Source: Clostridiales bacterium Firm_04 (GTDB taxonomy: Bacteria > Bacillota > Clostridia > Oscillospirales > Ruminococcaceae). Taken from it: a stretch of 37,188 bases of DNA. Each line of letters opens with the position of its first letter. Within the stretch, counting starts at the first letter, position 1. The notes below the pieces were generated by a model, which saw nothing but the letters and a program-made list of their open reading frames with translations, was not told the DNA's origin and ran no database searches. The stretch spans positions 1-37,188 of the forward strand of contig LVAJ01000045.1 in assembly GCA_001603005.1 (NCBI GenBank), in the 5' to 3' direction. The position numbers and the translations under genes were made by a program. Shown one piece after another: positions 24,955 through 32,023 of this stretch.

Positions 24955-26559
24955 ATGTCAATGGAACAGCAGCACAACGGAACCGGAAACCGTCAGCGCA
25001 GCAGCGGACAGTCCCGCCCGCAGCGCAGACCTTCACAGCAGCGTCAGCCGCAGCGCAGCGGGGGCGCACATGCAGCACCGCAGCGGACAAGACGTCCCGC
25101 GCAGCAGCAGGAGCCGTATATCGGCGCACATGCCGCACCGCCGCGCAGCAGCAGCGGACAGGCGCCGCGCCGCAGACCGCCGGCTGACGGTCAGCGCAGA
25201 CCGCAGCAGCGTCCCGTGCAGAACCGCTCTGCACAGCGTCCGGCACAGAACCGTCCGGCACAGCGCACACAGAATCCGCAGCGCAGTGCCGCATACCGCA
25301 GCAGCCGTCCGAATCCGCAGCGGCGCCCTGTACAGGGGCAGTACCGCGGCGGCAATGCGCGTTCGCGGGCGCGGGCACAGGCAGTCCCGACGCGCGGCAG
25401 CCGGAATGCAATGTTTGTGATCTTCCTGATCCTGTATATCATCGTCGGCATTCTCGTGATCCGCAGCGTGATGAAAAAAGCGCGCGTCTATCTCGCGGAG
25501 TATGAGGCATCGCGGCCGCAGTACAAGATCGGGGAGTATGTCTCGAATCTCGACAGCGATTTTTACAGCAAAATGATCCAGCAGGCAGTGGAGCATCTGG
25601 AGATCAATGAATACGAAACGCCCGCCGGCATCATGAAGGCGCTGGCACCGGATGACCTGAACCGTCCTGCGGAATACACCTATGTCAAGGCGGAGAATTT
25701 TTCAGATTCCAAGCCGTCCTATTATCTGCTGCGGAATGAAAAGGCAGTGGCGACGCTCGGGCTTGACCGCTCCGGCTGGACGGCAAAGTACAGCTTTCCG
25801 GAGTGGTCCGTCGAGGATCCGGTCTCGGTCATGCAGATCGACGCGCAGCCGGTCTACAAGCTTTCGGTGACCATGCCGAAGGGTTCTTATCTGTATGTCA
25901 ACGGTAAGCGCGTGCAGAATGAGATGCTGACTGAAACGGAATCCGAATTGCAGCTGACCAATACCGAGCTGAACTTTATGAAGCAGCCGGTCTCTGTCAA
26001 ATGCGTGATCGAGGGGCTCTATGCGCCGCCGGTCGTCGAAGTGACCGATGCGGGCGGCATTGCACTGGCGCCGGAGACCGTTCCGAAGCCGGATGAACCG
26101 GAGCAGATCTATCTGTTTGCGCAGGCGGATGAACGCGATCCGGATCCGGATCTGCTCGCGCGCGCAGAGGAACTGACCAAAGCGTATATTGAATATGTTG
26201 CAAATAAGGATACCGACCGCTTCAACAATCTTGCAAAGCTGAATAACTATTTGCTGCCGGGTTCGGACGCGGCGAATCTGATGCAGATGATCGTCAATGA
26301 CGTCTACTGGAACAATCCGTATTCCATGCGCACAGACAAGGTGCTCAAGGCAGAGCATCTGAAAATGTATTCCGAAAAGCTCTGCACCTGCGATGTCCGG
26401 TTTGATATCTCGCTGACCAAGCAGGTCACGAATGAGTATATCGCGTCGGCGCGCTGGGTCATGGTCAACAACGGCTACGGCTGGTATGCGACCAGACTGG
26501 AGCTGCTGCCTGTCCACGATGAAGCGGAGCAGACGAAAGAAACAGCGGATGAAACCTGA
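24955..26559 (+). CDS. Single-pass membrane protein with long basic disordered tail
   Basis: 534 aa. The start is either 24955 or the ATG at 24961, which sits at better spacing (about 10 nt) from GGGGAGG. Residues 1-152 are low-complexity Arg/Gln/Pro/Ser/Ala with no acidic residues after the first few, then one membrane helix (about 153-172). The outside part contains a PEGA-like strand pair (MPKGSYLYVNGKRVQNEM, about 305-322). The end of the protein (from about 398) has an NTF2-like/TcaA-like shape (LTKAYIEYVANKDTDRFNNL ... WVMVNNGYGWYATRLELL). The plan (cytosolic basic tail, one helix, PEGA-like and NTF2-like domains) recalls envelope-stress proteins, but the family cannot be fixed. It lies directly behind the NAGPA-like gene. 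Confidence 0.8.
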   Translation: MSMEQQHNGTGNRQRSSGQSRPQRRPSQQRQPQRSGGAHAAPQRTRRPAQQQEPYIGAHAAPPRSSSGQAPRRRPPADGQRRPQQRPVQNRSAQRPAQNRPAQRTQNPQRSAAYRSSRPNPQRRPVQGQYRGGNARSRARAQAVPTRGSRNAMFVIFLILYIIVGILVIRSVMKKARVYLAEYEASRPQYKIGEYVSNLDSDFYSKMIQQAVEHLEINEYETPAGIMKALAPDDLNRPAEYTYVKAENFSDSKPSYYLLRNEKAVATLGLDRSGWTAKYSFPEWSVEDPVSVMQIDAQPVYKLSVTMPKGSYLYVNGKRVQNEMLTETESELQLTNTELNFMKQPVSVKCVIEGLYAPPVVEVTDAGGIALAPETVPKPDEPEQIYLFAQADERDPDPDLLARAEELTKAYIEYVANKDTDRFNNLAKLNNYLLPGSDAANLMQMIVNDVYWNNPYSMRTDKVLKAEHLKMYSEKLCTCDVRFDISLTKQVTNEYIASARWVMVNNGYGWYATRLELLPVHDEAEQTKETADET

Positions 26560-26579
26560 TTCCAAAAATGCATACAAAC

Positions 26580-26627
26580 ACAATGCAGCCCCGAAGCGAT
26601 CCTGCGATCACTTCGGGGCTGCATTGT
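26580..26627. terminator. Bidirectional 17-bp hairpin terminator
   Basis: Perfect CAATGCAGCCCCGAAG / CTTCGGGGCTGCATTG stem plus one A-T pair, 14-nt loop. It lies between converging genes and serves both. Confidence 0.85.
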
Positions 26628-26662
26628 TATCGGAGATCAGATACGGAGCCTGTGCGCATTGC

Positions 26663-27799
26663 TCACTGTGCCTTTTTTCTGCGGCTGCATGCTGCTGCGG
26701 CGCCTGCTGCTGCGATGCCTGCGATCAGGAGTGCGATCGGGGCGGAATCGCCGGTTGCGAGGCTGCGCTCCTTGACCGTGCCGTTTGCGGAAGACTTCTT
26801 CGCAGCGGTTGTGGAAGAAGCGGCGGTCGAAGATGCAGAAGCAGAGGTCGCGGTGACTGCGGCTGCGGATGTGGTCAGTGTCGGAACGGTCGTGCTGACG
26901 GGCGCTGCGGCGGTCAGTGCCGGAGCGGTCGTGCTGACGGGCGCTGCGGTGGTCATTGCCGGAACAGTTGTGCTGACGGGTGCTGCGGTCGTTGCTGCCG
27001 GAGCAGTCGTTGCTGCGGGTTCATCCTTTGCGCCGACGGATGCGATCTTTGCGCCGCGTGTGCTGCTGCTCTGACCTGCTTTTTCAACGGTGTATCCGAA
27101 GCCGTCACTGAGAACGTCCTTGCCGGCAGCGGTGCGGAACTTTGCATTGATCGCGTGGAAGCCGATGCCGTTGAGCGTGATCGCTGCATTGCCGTATTCA
27201 TCGGTCATCATGCCGGTCGGCTGATCGTCGATGTAGATCTCGGTGAACGGCATCGTGACTGCTTCAAAGCCGCCTGCGGGATACTTGACGGTGCGGAGAT
27301 GCACAACGCTGTTTTCCGGATAGGCGTGCTTGAGGTCGTAGGTATTCCAGCCGTTGAACAGTAGCGTGTAGGTGTCCTGCTTGACAATCTCCGGCTGAAC
27401 GGTGACAGTCTCACCGCCGTGCAGCTCGCAGAGCGGAATGTTGGTGTCCTCGAACAGTCCCGCGATATACGGCGTACCGTTCGGACCGTCAATTTTGACC
27501 GAATAGTTGCCGTGATGCTCCCAGACACAGCCGGCTCCGTAAGCTTCGGTGAGGATCTTCGTCTGATACTTTACCATGTAGGCAGCGAACACTGCATCCG
27601 TCTCTGTGATATAGCCGTCGCCGTTGATGTCGCTGACGGAAACGGTCTGATCGAAGCTGGGCGTGCCGGTCAGTTCCTCGGCAGTCAGCCGGACGGTGAC
27701 ATGCACATCGACGCTCTTTGCAGCGGCAGAAGCGTTCAGCGGGGCGGAAGCGGCTGCGAGTGCAGCAGCGGTCAGAATCATCATAACAGTCTTTTTCAT
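26663..27799 (-). CDS. Wall-anchored surface protein with EF-hand-like loop and Ala/Thr/Pro stalk
   Basis: 378 aa; AAGGAG upstream. A signal peptide (about 1-26) is followed by a first domain with one dockerin-like calcium loop (VSDINGDGYITETDAVFAAY, about 54-73) rather than the usual two. A DUF4430-like sandwich domain follows (WEHHGNYSVKIDGPNGTPY). The stalk (about 260-335) has an imperfect 13-residue repeat (TTAAPVSTTVPAM-type). The end has SLATGD, a hydrophobic stretch and RRKKAQ, the plan of a sortase signal with LATGD in place of LPXTG. Likely covalently wall-linked. An EF-hand in only one copy points to a calcium-stabilised fold more than to cohesin docking. Confidence 0.82.
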   Translation of the reverse strand: MKKTVMMILTAAALAAASAPLNASAAAKSVDVHVTVRLTAEELTGTPSFDQTVSVSDINGDGYITETDAVFAAYMVKYQTKILTEAYGAGCVWEHHGNYSVKIDGPNGTPYIAGLFEDTNIPLCELHGGETVTVQPEIVKQDTYTLLFNGWNTYDLKHAYPENSVVHLRTVKYPAGGFEAVTMPFTEIYIDDQPTGMMTDEYGNAAITLNGIGFHAINAKFRTAAGKDVLSDGFGYTVEKAGQSSSTRGAKIASVGAKDEPAATTAPAATTAAPVSTTVPAMTTAAPVSTTAPALTAAAPVSTTVPTLTTSAAAVTATSASASSTAASSTTAAKKSSANGTVKERSLATGDSAPIALLIAGIAAAGAAAACSRRKKAQ

Positions 27800-27847
27800 A
27801 GCAATTTCTCCTTATCCGGTTATCGGTTTGATTTTTCATGATATTTG

Positions 27848-27859
27848 ATACGATCGTAT
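27848..27859. promoter_or_regulatory. 12-bp perfect palindrome in the leader of the surface-protein gene
   Basis: ATACGATCGTAT, about 50 nt before the leftward start. Operator candidate. The rest of the 313-base gap to the next gene holds only the promoter of the 59-aa gene; no clear promoter was found for the surface protein. Confidence 0.4.
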
Positions 27860-28020
27860 GGGGCTTTGTATTTTGCCCTTCACTTATAACGACCGCAAAC
27901 AGATGCGATGCGTCACACTTTTCCGAAAAAATTTTTTGCGGCACGGATCAGGACGGCGCGGCATCTGCGATATGCATGCAGGAGCACGCGTTTCCGGATA
28001 TGAAGATTTCTGAAAGATTC

Positions 28021-28049
28021 TTGACAAACGGGGCGGATTGTGCTATAAT
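28021..28049 (+). promoter_or_regulatory. Consensus promoter of the 59-aa gene
   Basis: TTGACA, 17-bp spacer, TATAAT preceded by TGC. Close to perfect. Confidence 0.85.
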
Positions 28050-28112
28050 CTCAATCATAAACAGGCGGCTGCAAATTTGCCGCGGGCTTTCTGAAAGAAA
28101 GGAAGGTTTCTT

Positions 28113-28292
28113 ATGATCGGACGCAAGGTTGCAAAATCATTTGCACGCAGAGTCGGACGGCAGGTCGTCAGACGCGTGACGGCAGAAGCCGCAGACCGCA
28201 TCGCGGAAAAGGCGGTCGATGCGATCTTAAAGCGCGGCGCGCGCAGAGTGCTCCGGCGCGGGGCGGGCAGCGTCATCCGCAAGCTGGTCTGA
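28113..28292 (+). CDS. Arginine-rich mini-protein (59 aa)
   Basis: Not recognised. It starts MIGRKVAKSFARRVGRQVV and ends AGSVIRKLV. By count it has 13 Arg and 5 Lys against 4 acidic residues (net about +14), with no Cys, Pro or Trp. Basic and small hydrophobic residues alternate in a way that would form amphipathic helices; a central acidic stretch (TAEAADRIAEKAVDAI) separates two basic ends. The case for a real gene is strong: a near-consensus promoter, AAAGGAAGG at good spacing, and a perfect 13-bp terminator 18 nt after the stop. It could bind nucleic acid or membranes, or be a cationic peptide. No transporter or modifying enzyme is adjacent. Confidence 0.75.
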   Translation: MIGRKVAKSFARRVGRQVVRRVTAEAADRIAEKAVDAILKRGARRVLRRGAGSVIRKLV

Positions 28293-28310
28293 ACAGATAT
28301 TCCGAATACA

Positions 28311-28348
28311 AAAGCAGCATCCCATTGTGCAGAACGGGATGCTGCTTT
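28311..28348. terminator. Bidirectional 13-bp terminator
   Basis: AAAGCAGCATCCC / GGGATGCTGCTTT, 12-nt loop, T-tails on both sides. Serves the 59-aa gene and nadA. Confidence 0.92.
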
Positions 28349-28377
28349 TTCTATTATATTGTACAGATGCGCTGCGG

Positions 28378-29295
28378 TCAGCCGCCGTATGCGAGCATCT
28401 CGTCGATGCAGTGCCGTGCATCCGCGATCAGCTTGTCGTCCATGACGATTTCCTTGCCGCCTCTGCCGCAGACACAGTCGTAGACATCGCCGAGCGTGGT
28501 CAGGCGCATGTTGTGGCAGATGCAGTCCTTCGAGAGCGGATAGAACCGCTTTTCCGGACATGCAAACTGCAAATGCTGCACGATGCTGTTCTCCGTGCCG
28601 ATGATAAACTCCTTTGCATCGCTCTTTTTCGCATAGTCCATGATGCCGGTCGTGCTGCCTGCGTAATCGGCAAGCGCGGTCACTTCCGGACGGCATTCCG
28701 GATGCACCAGCAGCAGCGCATCGGGATGCAGCGCCTTTGCCTTCTGCGCTTCCTGCTCCGTGATGCGCGCATGCGTCGGGCAGCCGCCCTGCAGCAGCTT
28801 GATCTCCTTTTCCGGCACCTGCTGCTTCACCCAGCTGCCGAGGTTGCAGTCGGGGATGAACAGGATCTTGTCATAGGGGAGCGCACGGATGATCTTCACC
28901 GCAGAGGACGATGTGACGCAGACATCGCAGACCGTTTTCAGCTCGGCGGTGGTATTGATATACGCGACGACCTTGTAATCGGGCATCATCTCGCGCATCT
29001 GCCTGATCATGATGCGGTCCATCTGCTCCGCCATCGGACATCCGGCGTCCGGCGCAGAGAGCAGCACACGCTTCTGCGGCGAGAGCATCTTGACGGTCTC
29101 TGCCATGAACTGCACGCCGCACATGATGACGGTATCCGCATCGGATTTTGCAGCCTGCTGCGTCAGACCGAACGAGTCGCCGATGTAATCCGCGACTTCC
29201 CAGATATCGTGCGTCTGATAGGCATGCACGAGAATGCAGATGTTCTTTTCCTTTTTCAGCCGGATGATCTCCTGCTGCATTTCATATGTAGTCAT
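28378..29295 (-). CDS. nadA: Quinolinate synthase
   Basis: 305 aa from the ATG at 29295, which has GGAAGGAG 9-10 nt upstream; an earlier in-frame ATG has none. It makes quinolinate from iminoaspartate and dihydroxyacetone phosphate in NAD synthesis, using a [4Fe-4S] cluster. Seen: VHAYQTHDIWEVADYIGDS, the cluster-Cys regions MCGVQFMAETVKML, GGCPTHARI and CVCGRGG, and HPECRPEV, with TENSIVQHL and FIPDCNLGSWV between them. Length matches the family (about 300-310). No nadB or nadC is adjacent, unlike the usual nadABC operon; the iminoaspartate source must be elsewhere. Two promoter copies and a duplicated box precede it. Confidence 0.97.
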   Translation of the reverse strand: MTTYEMQQEIIRLKKEKNICILVHAYQTHDIWEVADYIGDSFGLTQQAAKSDADTVIMCGVQFMAETVKMLSPQKRVLLSAPDAGCPMAEQMDRIMIRQMREMMPDYKVVAYINTTAELKTVCDVCVTSSSAVKIIRALPYDKILFIPDCNLGSWVKQQVPEKEIKLLQGGCPTHARITEQEAQKAKALHPDALLLVHPECRPEVTALADYAGSTTGIMDYAKKSDAKEFIIGTENSIVQHLQFACPEKRFYPLSKDCICHNMRLTTLGDVYDCVCGRGGKEIVMDDKLIADARHCIDEMLAYGG

Positions 29296-29333
29296 AGCGC
29301 TACGCTCCTTCCGGATGTCTGGCATCCGCATCT

Positions 29334-29362
29334 ATTATAACATATTGCAGCGGAAAGTGCAA
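29334..29362 (-). promoter_or_regulatory. Leftward promoter copy (c), nadA proximal
   Basis: TTGCAC, 17-bp spacer, TATAAT, preceded by CCCA; 39 bp from the nadA start. Confidence 0.85.
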
Positions 29363-29373
29363 TGGGAACGGGT

Positions 29374-29406
29374 AAATAAATGCTGTATGAGCGGGAAAAT
29401 AAATGC
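29374..29406. repeat. 33-bp direct repeat, copy 1
   Basis: Identical over 33 bp to 29492-29524, offset 118 bp, the same offset as between promoter copies (c) and (d). Each copy contains AAATAAATGC twice, 10-bp boxes that would sit just upstream of each -35 on the minus strand. Confidence 0.85.
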
Positions 29407-29451
29407 AGTATGATGCTGCGCTGCACTCATATCGGCTGCGGGCACTGCCTG

Positions 29452-29480
29452 CTTATAGCATATTCTTTTTCAAAGTGCAA
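29452..29480 (-). promoter_or_regulatory. Leftward promoter copy (d), nadA distal
   Basis: TTGCAC, 17-bp spacer, TATAAG. It is 118 bp upstream of copy (c). Confidence 0.6.
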
Positions 29481-29491
29481 TAGGAGTGAAA

Positions 29492-29524
29492 AAATAAATG
29501 CTGTATGAGCGGGAAAATAAATGC
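29492..29524. repeat. 33-bp direct repeat, copy 2
   Basis: Exact second copy. The 260 bases beyond it (to 29787) are AT-rich with many TTTTGC and GCAAAA-like words and no supported gene. Confidence 0.85.
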
Positions 29525-29787
29525 TGCGGGTACTATATATAAAACAGAGCATGCAATGCGCGAAAACGCAATTTTGTCGCTGTGAGGGCAAAATCACGCA
29601 TCTTCTCAAATATTGCGCTTTCAGGATCCGAAATCCGCGAGTTTTGCGGTTTTGCACGAAATTGCGAAAAAATTCGACAGATAGTAATGCAAATGTGCGA
29701 AAAACAGCTCGAAATATTACAGAAAGTATTATATTTTAGCTCCTGTACCCCATGTTTTACTTATGCCCCCTATCAGGAAAAACCTAT

Positions 29788-29816
29788 TTGCTTTTTTCAT
29801 AAAAATGTGTTATCAT
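29788..29816 (+). promoter_or_regulatory. Promoter of the putative RNA or long leader
   Basis: TTGCTT, 17-bp spacer, TATCAT preceded by TGT. Confidence 0.6.
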
Positions 29817-29822
29817 TGAGAT

Positions 29823-30176
29823 AAAGGATTCAACACTCCGTTGAAGTCTGTCTGCACGCAAAAGCACCCTGCCGTCCGGCGGCATGCGAAAGTCAGACCG
29901 GCGCCCCCTTCACTTTGCCGGCAGTACCTTCCGCAGCTCCGCCCGTATGTCAGGCACAGCATGCAGGATCAATTTGGAAAACGATGGATGCAGCAGACAG
30001 GTGGGATCTGCGCTGCATACCTGCATACAGCGTGCGCTCCGGCGCTGCGCTGCAATCCCGTTCCGGCGGCACAGTCTCCGAACTGAACCGCGCCGCCGCG
30101 ATTTCAATCAGTTCCCCCTAAGTGGCAGCGTCGGGACGAGATTTATCCCGACTCGGCGCTCCACTCTCTTTTTTCC
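29823..30176 (+). ncRNA. Putative ~350-nt structured RNA or attenuator leader
   Basis: The segment from a promoter to a strong terminator has no plausible protein: overlapping frames are Arg/Ser-rich and lack ribosome sites. It is more GC-rich than the AT-rich DNA upstream and has many short complementary arms (CAACACTCCGTTG; TGCCGTCCGGCGGCA). I compared it by eye with RNase P, tmRNA, 6S, SRP RNA, T-box, c-di-GMP and cobalamin motifs and found no match. It either is an independent RNA or a leader controlling the CE4 gene 143 bp beyond, since no promoter was seen between the terminator and that gene. Confidence 0.45.
30122..30176 (+). terminator. Strong terminator ending the putative RNA
   Basis: Two-tier stem: GTGGCAGCG / CGCTCCAC (one bulge) around GTCGGGA / TCCCGAC, then TCTCTTTTTT. 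After it, up to the CE4 start, lies another hairpin-rich stretch with CCGGC-GAAA-GCCGG (near 30210-30224) and GCAG...CTGC. Confidence 0.85.
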
Positions 30177-30318
30177 TTTACCTTATGAGGAAGAGGTTTT
30201 TTGTACGGATACCGGCGAAAGCCGGATGCAGAACAGAAAAATAGCTGCAAAGAGATCAAAATCAAAAACATAGGCAACCGAGGCAAATGAATCTTATTTT
30301 TTCAAAAGGGGTATTGTT

Positions 30319-31845
30319 ATGAAAGCAAGAAAAGTGATTGCGCAGGCATTGACTGCATCAATGCTTGCTATGACATTGACTGCGACCGGTCTTCCGGCAC
30401 AGGCATCGACGATGCTGGACGCTTCCTTCGAGAGCGGCTACGATGGCTTCGATGCAAGATCGACTGAGACCGTTGAGCGCGTCGATACGATCGCAAAGGA
30501 CGGCAGCTACTGCCTGAAGGTCTCGAACAGAACCGCTGAATGGAACGGTCCGGTGTTCTCTCTCGGCAGAGGCGACTGGGCTGCGGGTGAGAGCTACAGC
30601 TTCTCCTGCCAGGTCTATCAGGACTCCGGCGCGGCAGTTGCGATGAAGTTCTCTCTTGAATACACCGATTCCGCCAATGAAACCAATTACGCACAGATCG
30701 CGACCGGTACGGTTGCAAGCGGCGAATGGACATCGCTTTCCAACGATTCCTACACGCTGCCGGCAGGCGCGACCGGCATGAAGATCTATGTCGAGACCGA
30801 CTCTGATCTCTGCGATTTCTATGTTGACTCCGTATTCTCCGGCAGCTCCGGCGAAACCCCGAAGCAGCCTGATCCGCCTGCACCGAAATTCCGCATGGGC
30901 GATGTGAACCATGATGACAAGATCGACTCCACCGACCGTGAGAAGATCCTGAACTTCGTCCTCGCAAAGGATGAGGGCGCAGATATCAACATGGATACTG
31001 CGGATATCAATAAGGATGGAAGGATTGATTCTGTGGATCTCTCGATGGTGAGACAGTACTTTATCTATCCGGAACTGACCACCACCACGACGACCACTAC
31101 AACAACTACCACCACTACTACGACGACCACCACGACGACCAAGACGCAGACGCAGCAGAGAATCCCCGGTCAGTTCACGAACGTGGCTGATGTTTCGTGG
31201 ATTAGCTCCGGCGGCTACAAGAAGGTCGTTGCACTGAGCTTCGATGACGGCCCGTTCAACAACGGCAACCCGACTCGTATCCAGAATGCACTGACCAAGA
31301 ACGGATTCCATGCAACGTTCTTCTACTGGGGCCAGCATATCGCAGGCAACGAGAACGAGATCAGAGAAGCAGAAAAGCGCGGCTTCGAGGTCGCAAACCA
31401 CACATGGTCGCATCCGCAGAACTGGGGCTCGATGGATCCGAACTCCGTCCGCAGCGAGTATGACCGCTGCAAGCAGGCGCTCGATCAGATCGTCGGCGAG
31501 GATCGTGTCTATCTGCTCCGTAACCCGTATCTGGCATTCAGCAGCAACATCGCTTCCGCTCTGAAGGAAGTCCCGATGCCGAACTCCGGTGTTGACTCTC
31601 AGGACTGGAACGGCAACTCCTCCGGCGGTATCATCCAGACCATTCAGCAGAAGGCGAATATGGGACAGCTCGACGGTCAGGTCGTCCTGATGCACGAGAA
31701 CTATGATTCCACTGCAACCGCAGTTGAGCAGCTCTGCCCGTGGCTCGCACAGAACGGCTACGCAGTCGTTACCGTTTCCGAGATGTTCAAGTTTCACAAC
31801 AAGGAACTGAAGGGCGCAAAGGTCTACAACAGCTGCTGGGACTAA
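30319..31845 (+). CDS. Cellulosomal CE4 polysaccharide deacetylase with CBM22-like domain and dockerin
   Basis: 508 aa; AAAAGGGG upstream. Signal peptide about 1-29. A CBM22-like xylan-binding domain (about 33-172) shows FESGYDGFDAR, RTAEWNGPVFSL and DFYVDSV. A type I dockerin (about 193-250) has loops GDVNHDDKIDSTDREKI and ADINKDGRIDSVDLSMV. A 21-Thr linker (254-274) leads to the NodB/CE4 domain: motif 1 ALSFDDGP (Asp309, Asp310), motif 2 NHTWSHP (His361, His365) as metal ligands, motif 3 LLRNPYL, and a HEN near the end. All metal and base residues are present. By family it would remove acetyl groups from xylan; chitin or peptidoglycan is less likely given the CBM22. Dockerin in the middle rather than at an end is unusual. 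Confidence 0.94.
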   Translation: MKARKVIAQALTASMLAMTLTATGLPAQASTMLDASFESGYDGFDARSTETVERVDTIAKDGSYCLKVSNRTAEWNGPVFSLGRGDWAAGESYSFSCQVYQDSGAAVAMKFSLEYTDSANETNYAQIATGTVASGEWTSLSNDSYTLPAGATGMKIYVETDSDLCDFYVDSVFSGSSGETPKQPDPPAPKFRMGDVNHDDKIDSTDREKILNFVLAKDEGADINMDTADINKDGRIDSVDLSMVRQYFIYPELTTTTTTTTTTTTTTTTTTTTTKTQTQQRIPGQFTNVADVSWISSGGYKKVVALSFDDGPFNNGNPTRIQNALTKNGFHATFFYWGQHIAGNENEIREAEKRGFEVANHTWSHPQNWGSMDPNSVRSEYDRCKQALDQIVGEDRVYLLRNPYLAFSSNIASALKEVPMPNSGVDSQDWNGNSSGGIIQTIQQKANMGQLDGQVVLMHENYDSTATAVEQLCPWLAQNGYAVVTVSEMFKFHNKELKGAKVYNSCWD

Positions 31846-31930
31846 TTAGATTTGTATTTCACGAATCCCGTTTTACTCTTTCATTCATTTCTTTCTGAAC
31901 CGTTGTGAGGCGAAAGCTACACACGCAAAA

Positions 31931-31955
31931 GAGCACCTGTTGACCGCAGGTGCTC
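31931..31955 (+). terminator. Terminator after the CE4 gene
   Basis: GAGCACCTG / CAGGTGCTC, 7-nt loop, then TCTTGTTTT. Confidence 0.8.
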
Positions 31956-31974
31956 TCTTGTTTTGATACGAAAA

Positions 31975-32011
31975 ATCCCGGCCGGCTGCTGCATGCAAAA
32001 CCGGTCGGGAT
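31975..32011. terminator. Terminator of the iorA-iorB-paaK group
   Basis: ATCCCGGCCGG / CCGGTCGGGAT, 15-nt loop. AAAAA on the left and TTTTTTT on the right give tails in both directions; it lies 12 nt after the leftward paaK stop. Confidence 0.85.
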
Positions 32012-32023
32012 CGTTTTTTTGAT

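Noticed and set aside
29374..29524. Possible CRISPR-like repeat
   Set aside because: Only two copies, and the repeat is tied to duplicated promoters rather than evenly spaced unique spacers.
29884..30273. 129-aa open frame in the region upstream of the CE4 gene
   Set aside because: Arg/Ser/Cys-rich nonsense-like composition, no ribosome site, and it crosses a strong terminator.
30185..30300. Possible c-di-GMP riboswitch before the CE4 gene (GAAA tetraloop stem, TGCAAAG, GGCAACC words)
   Set aside because: The diagnostic GGGACGCAAAGCC segment is missing and the order of parts is wrong.
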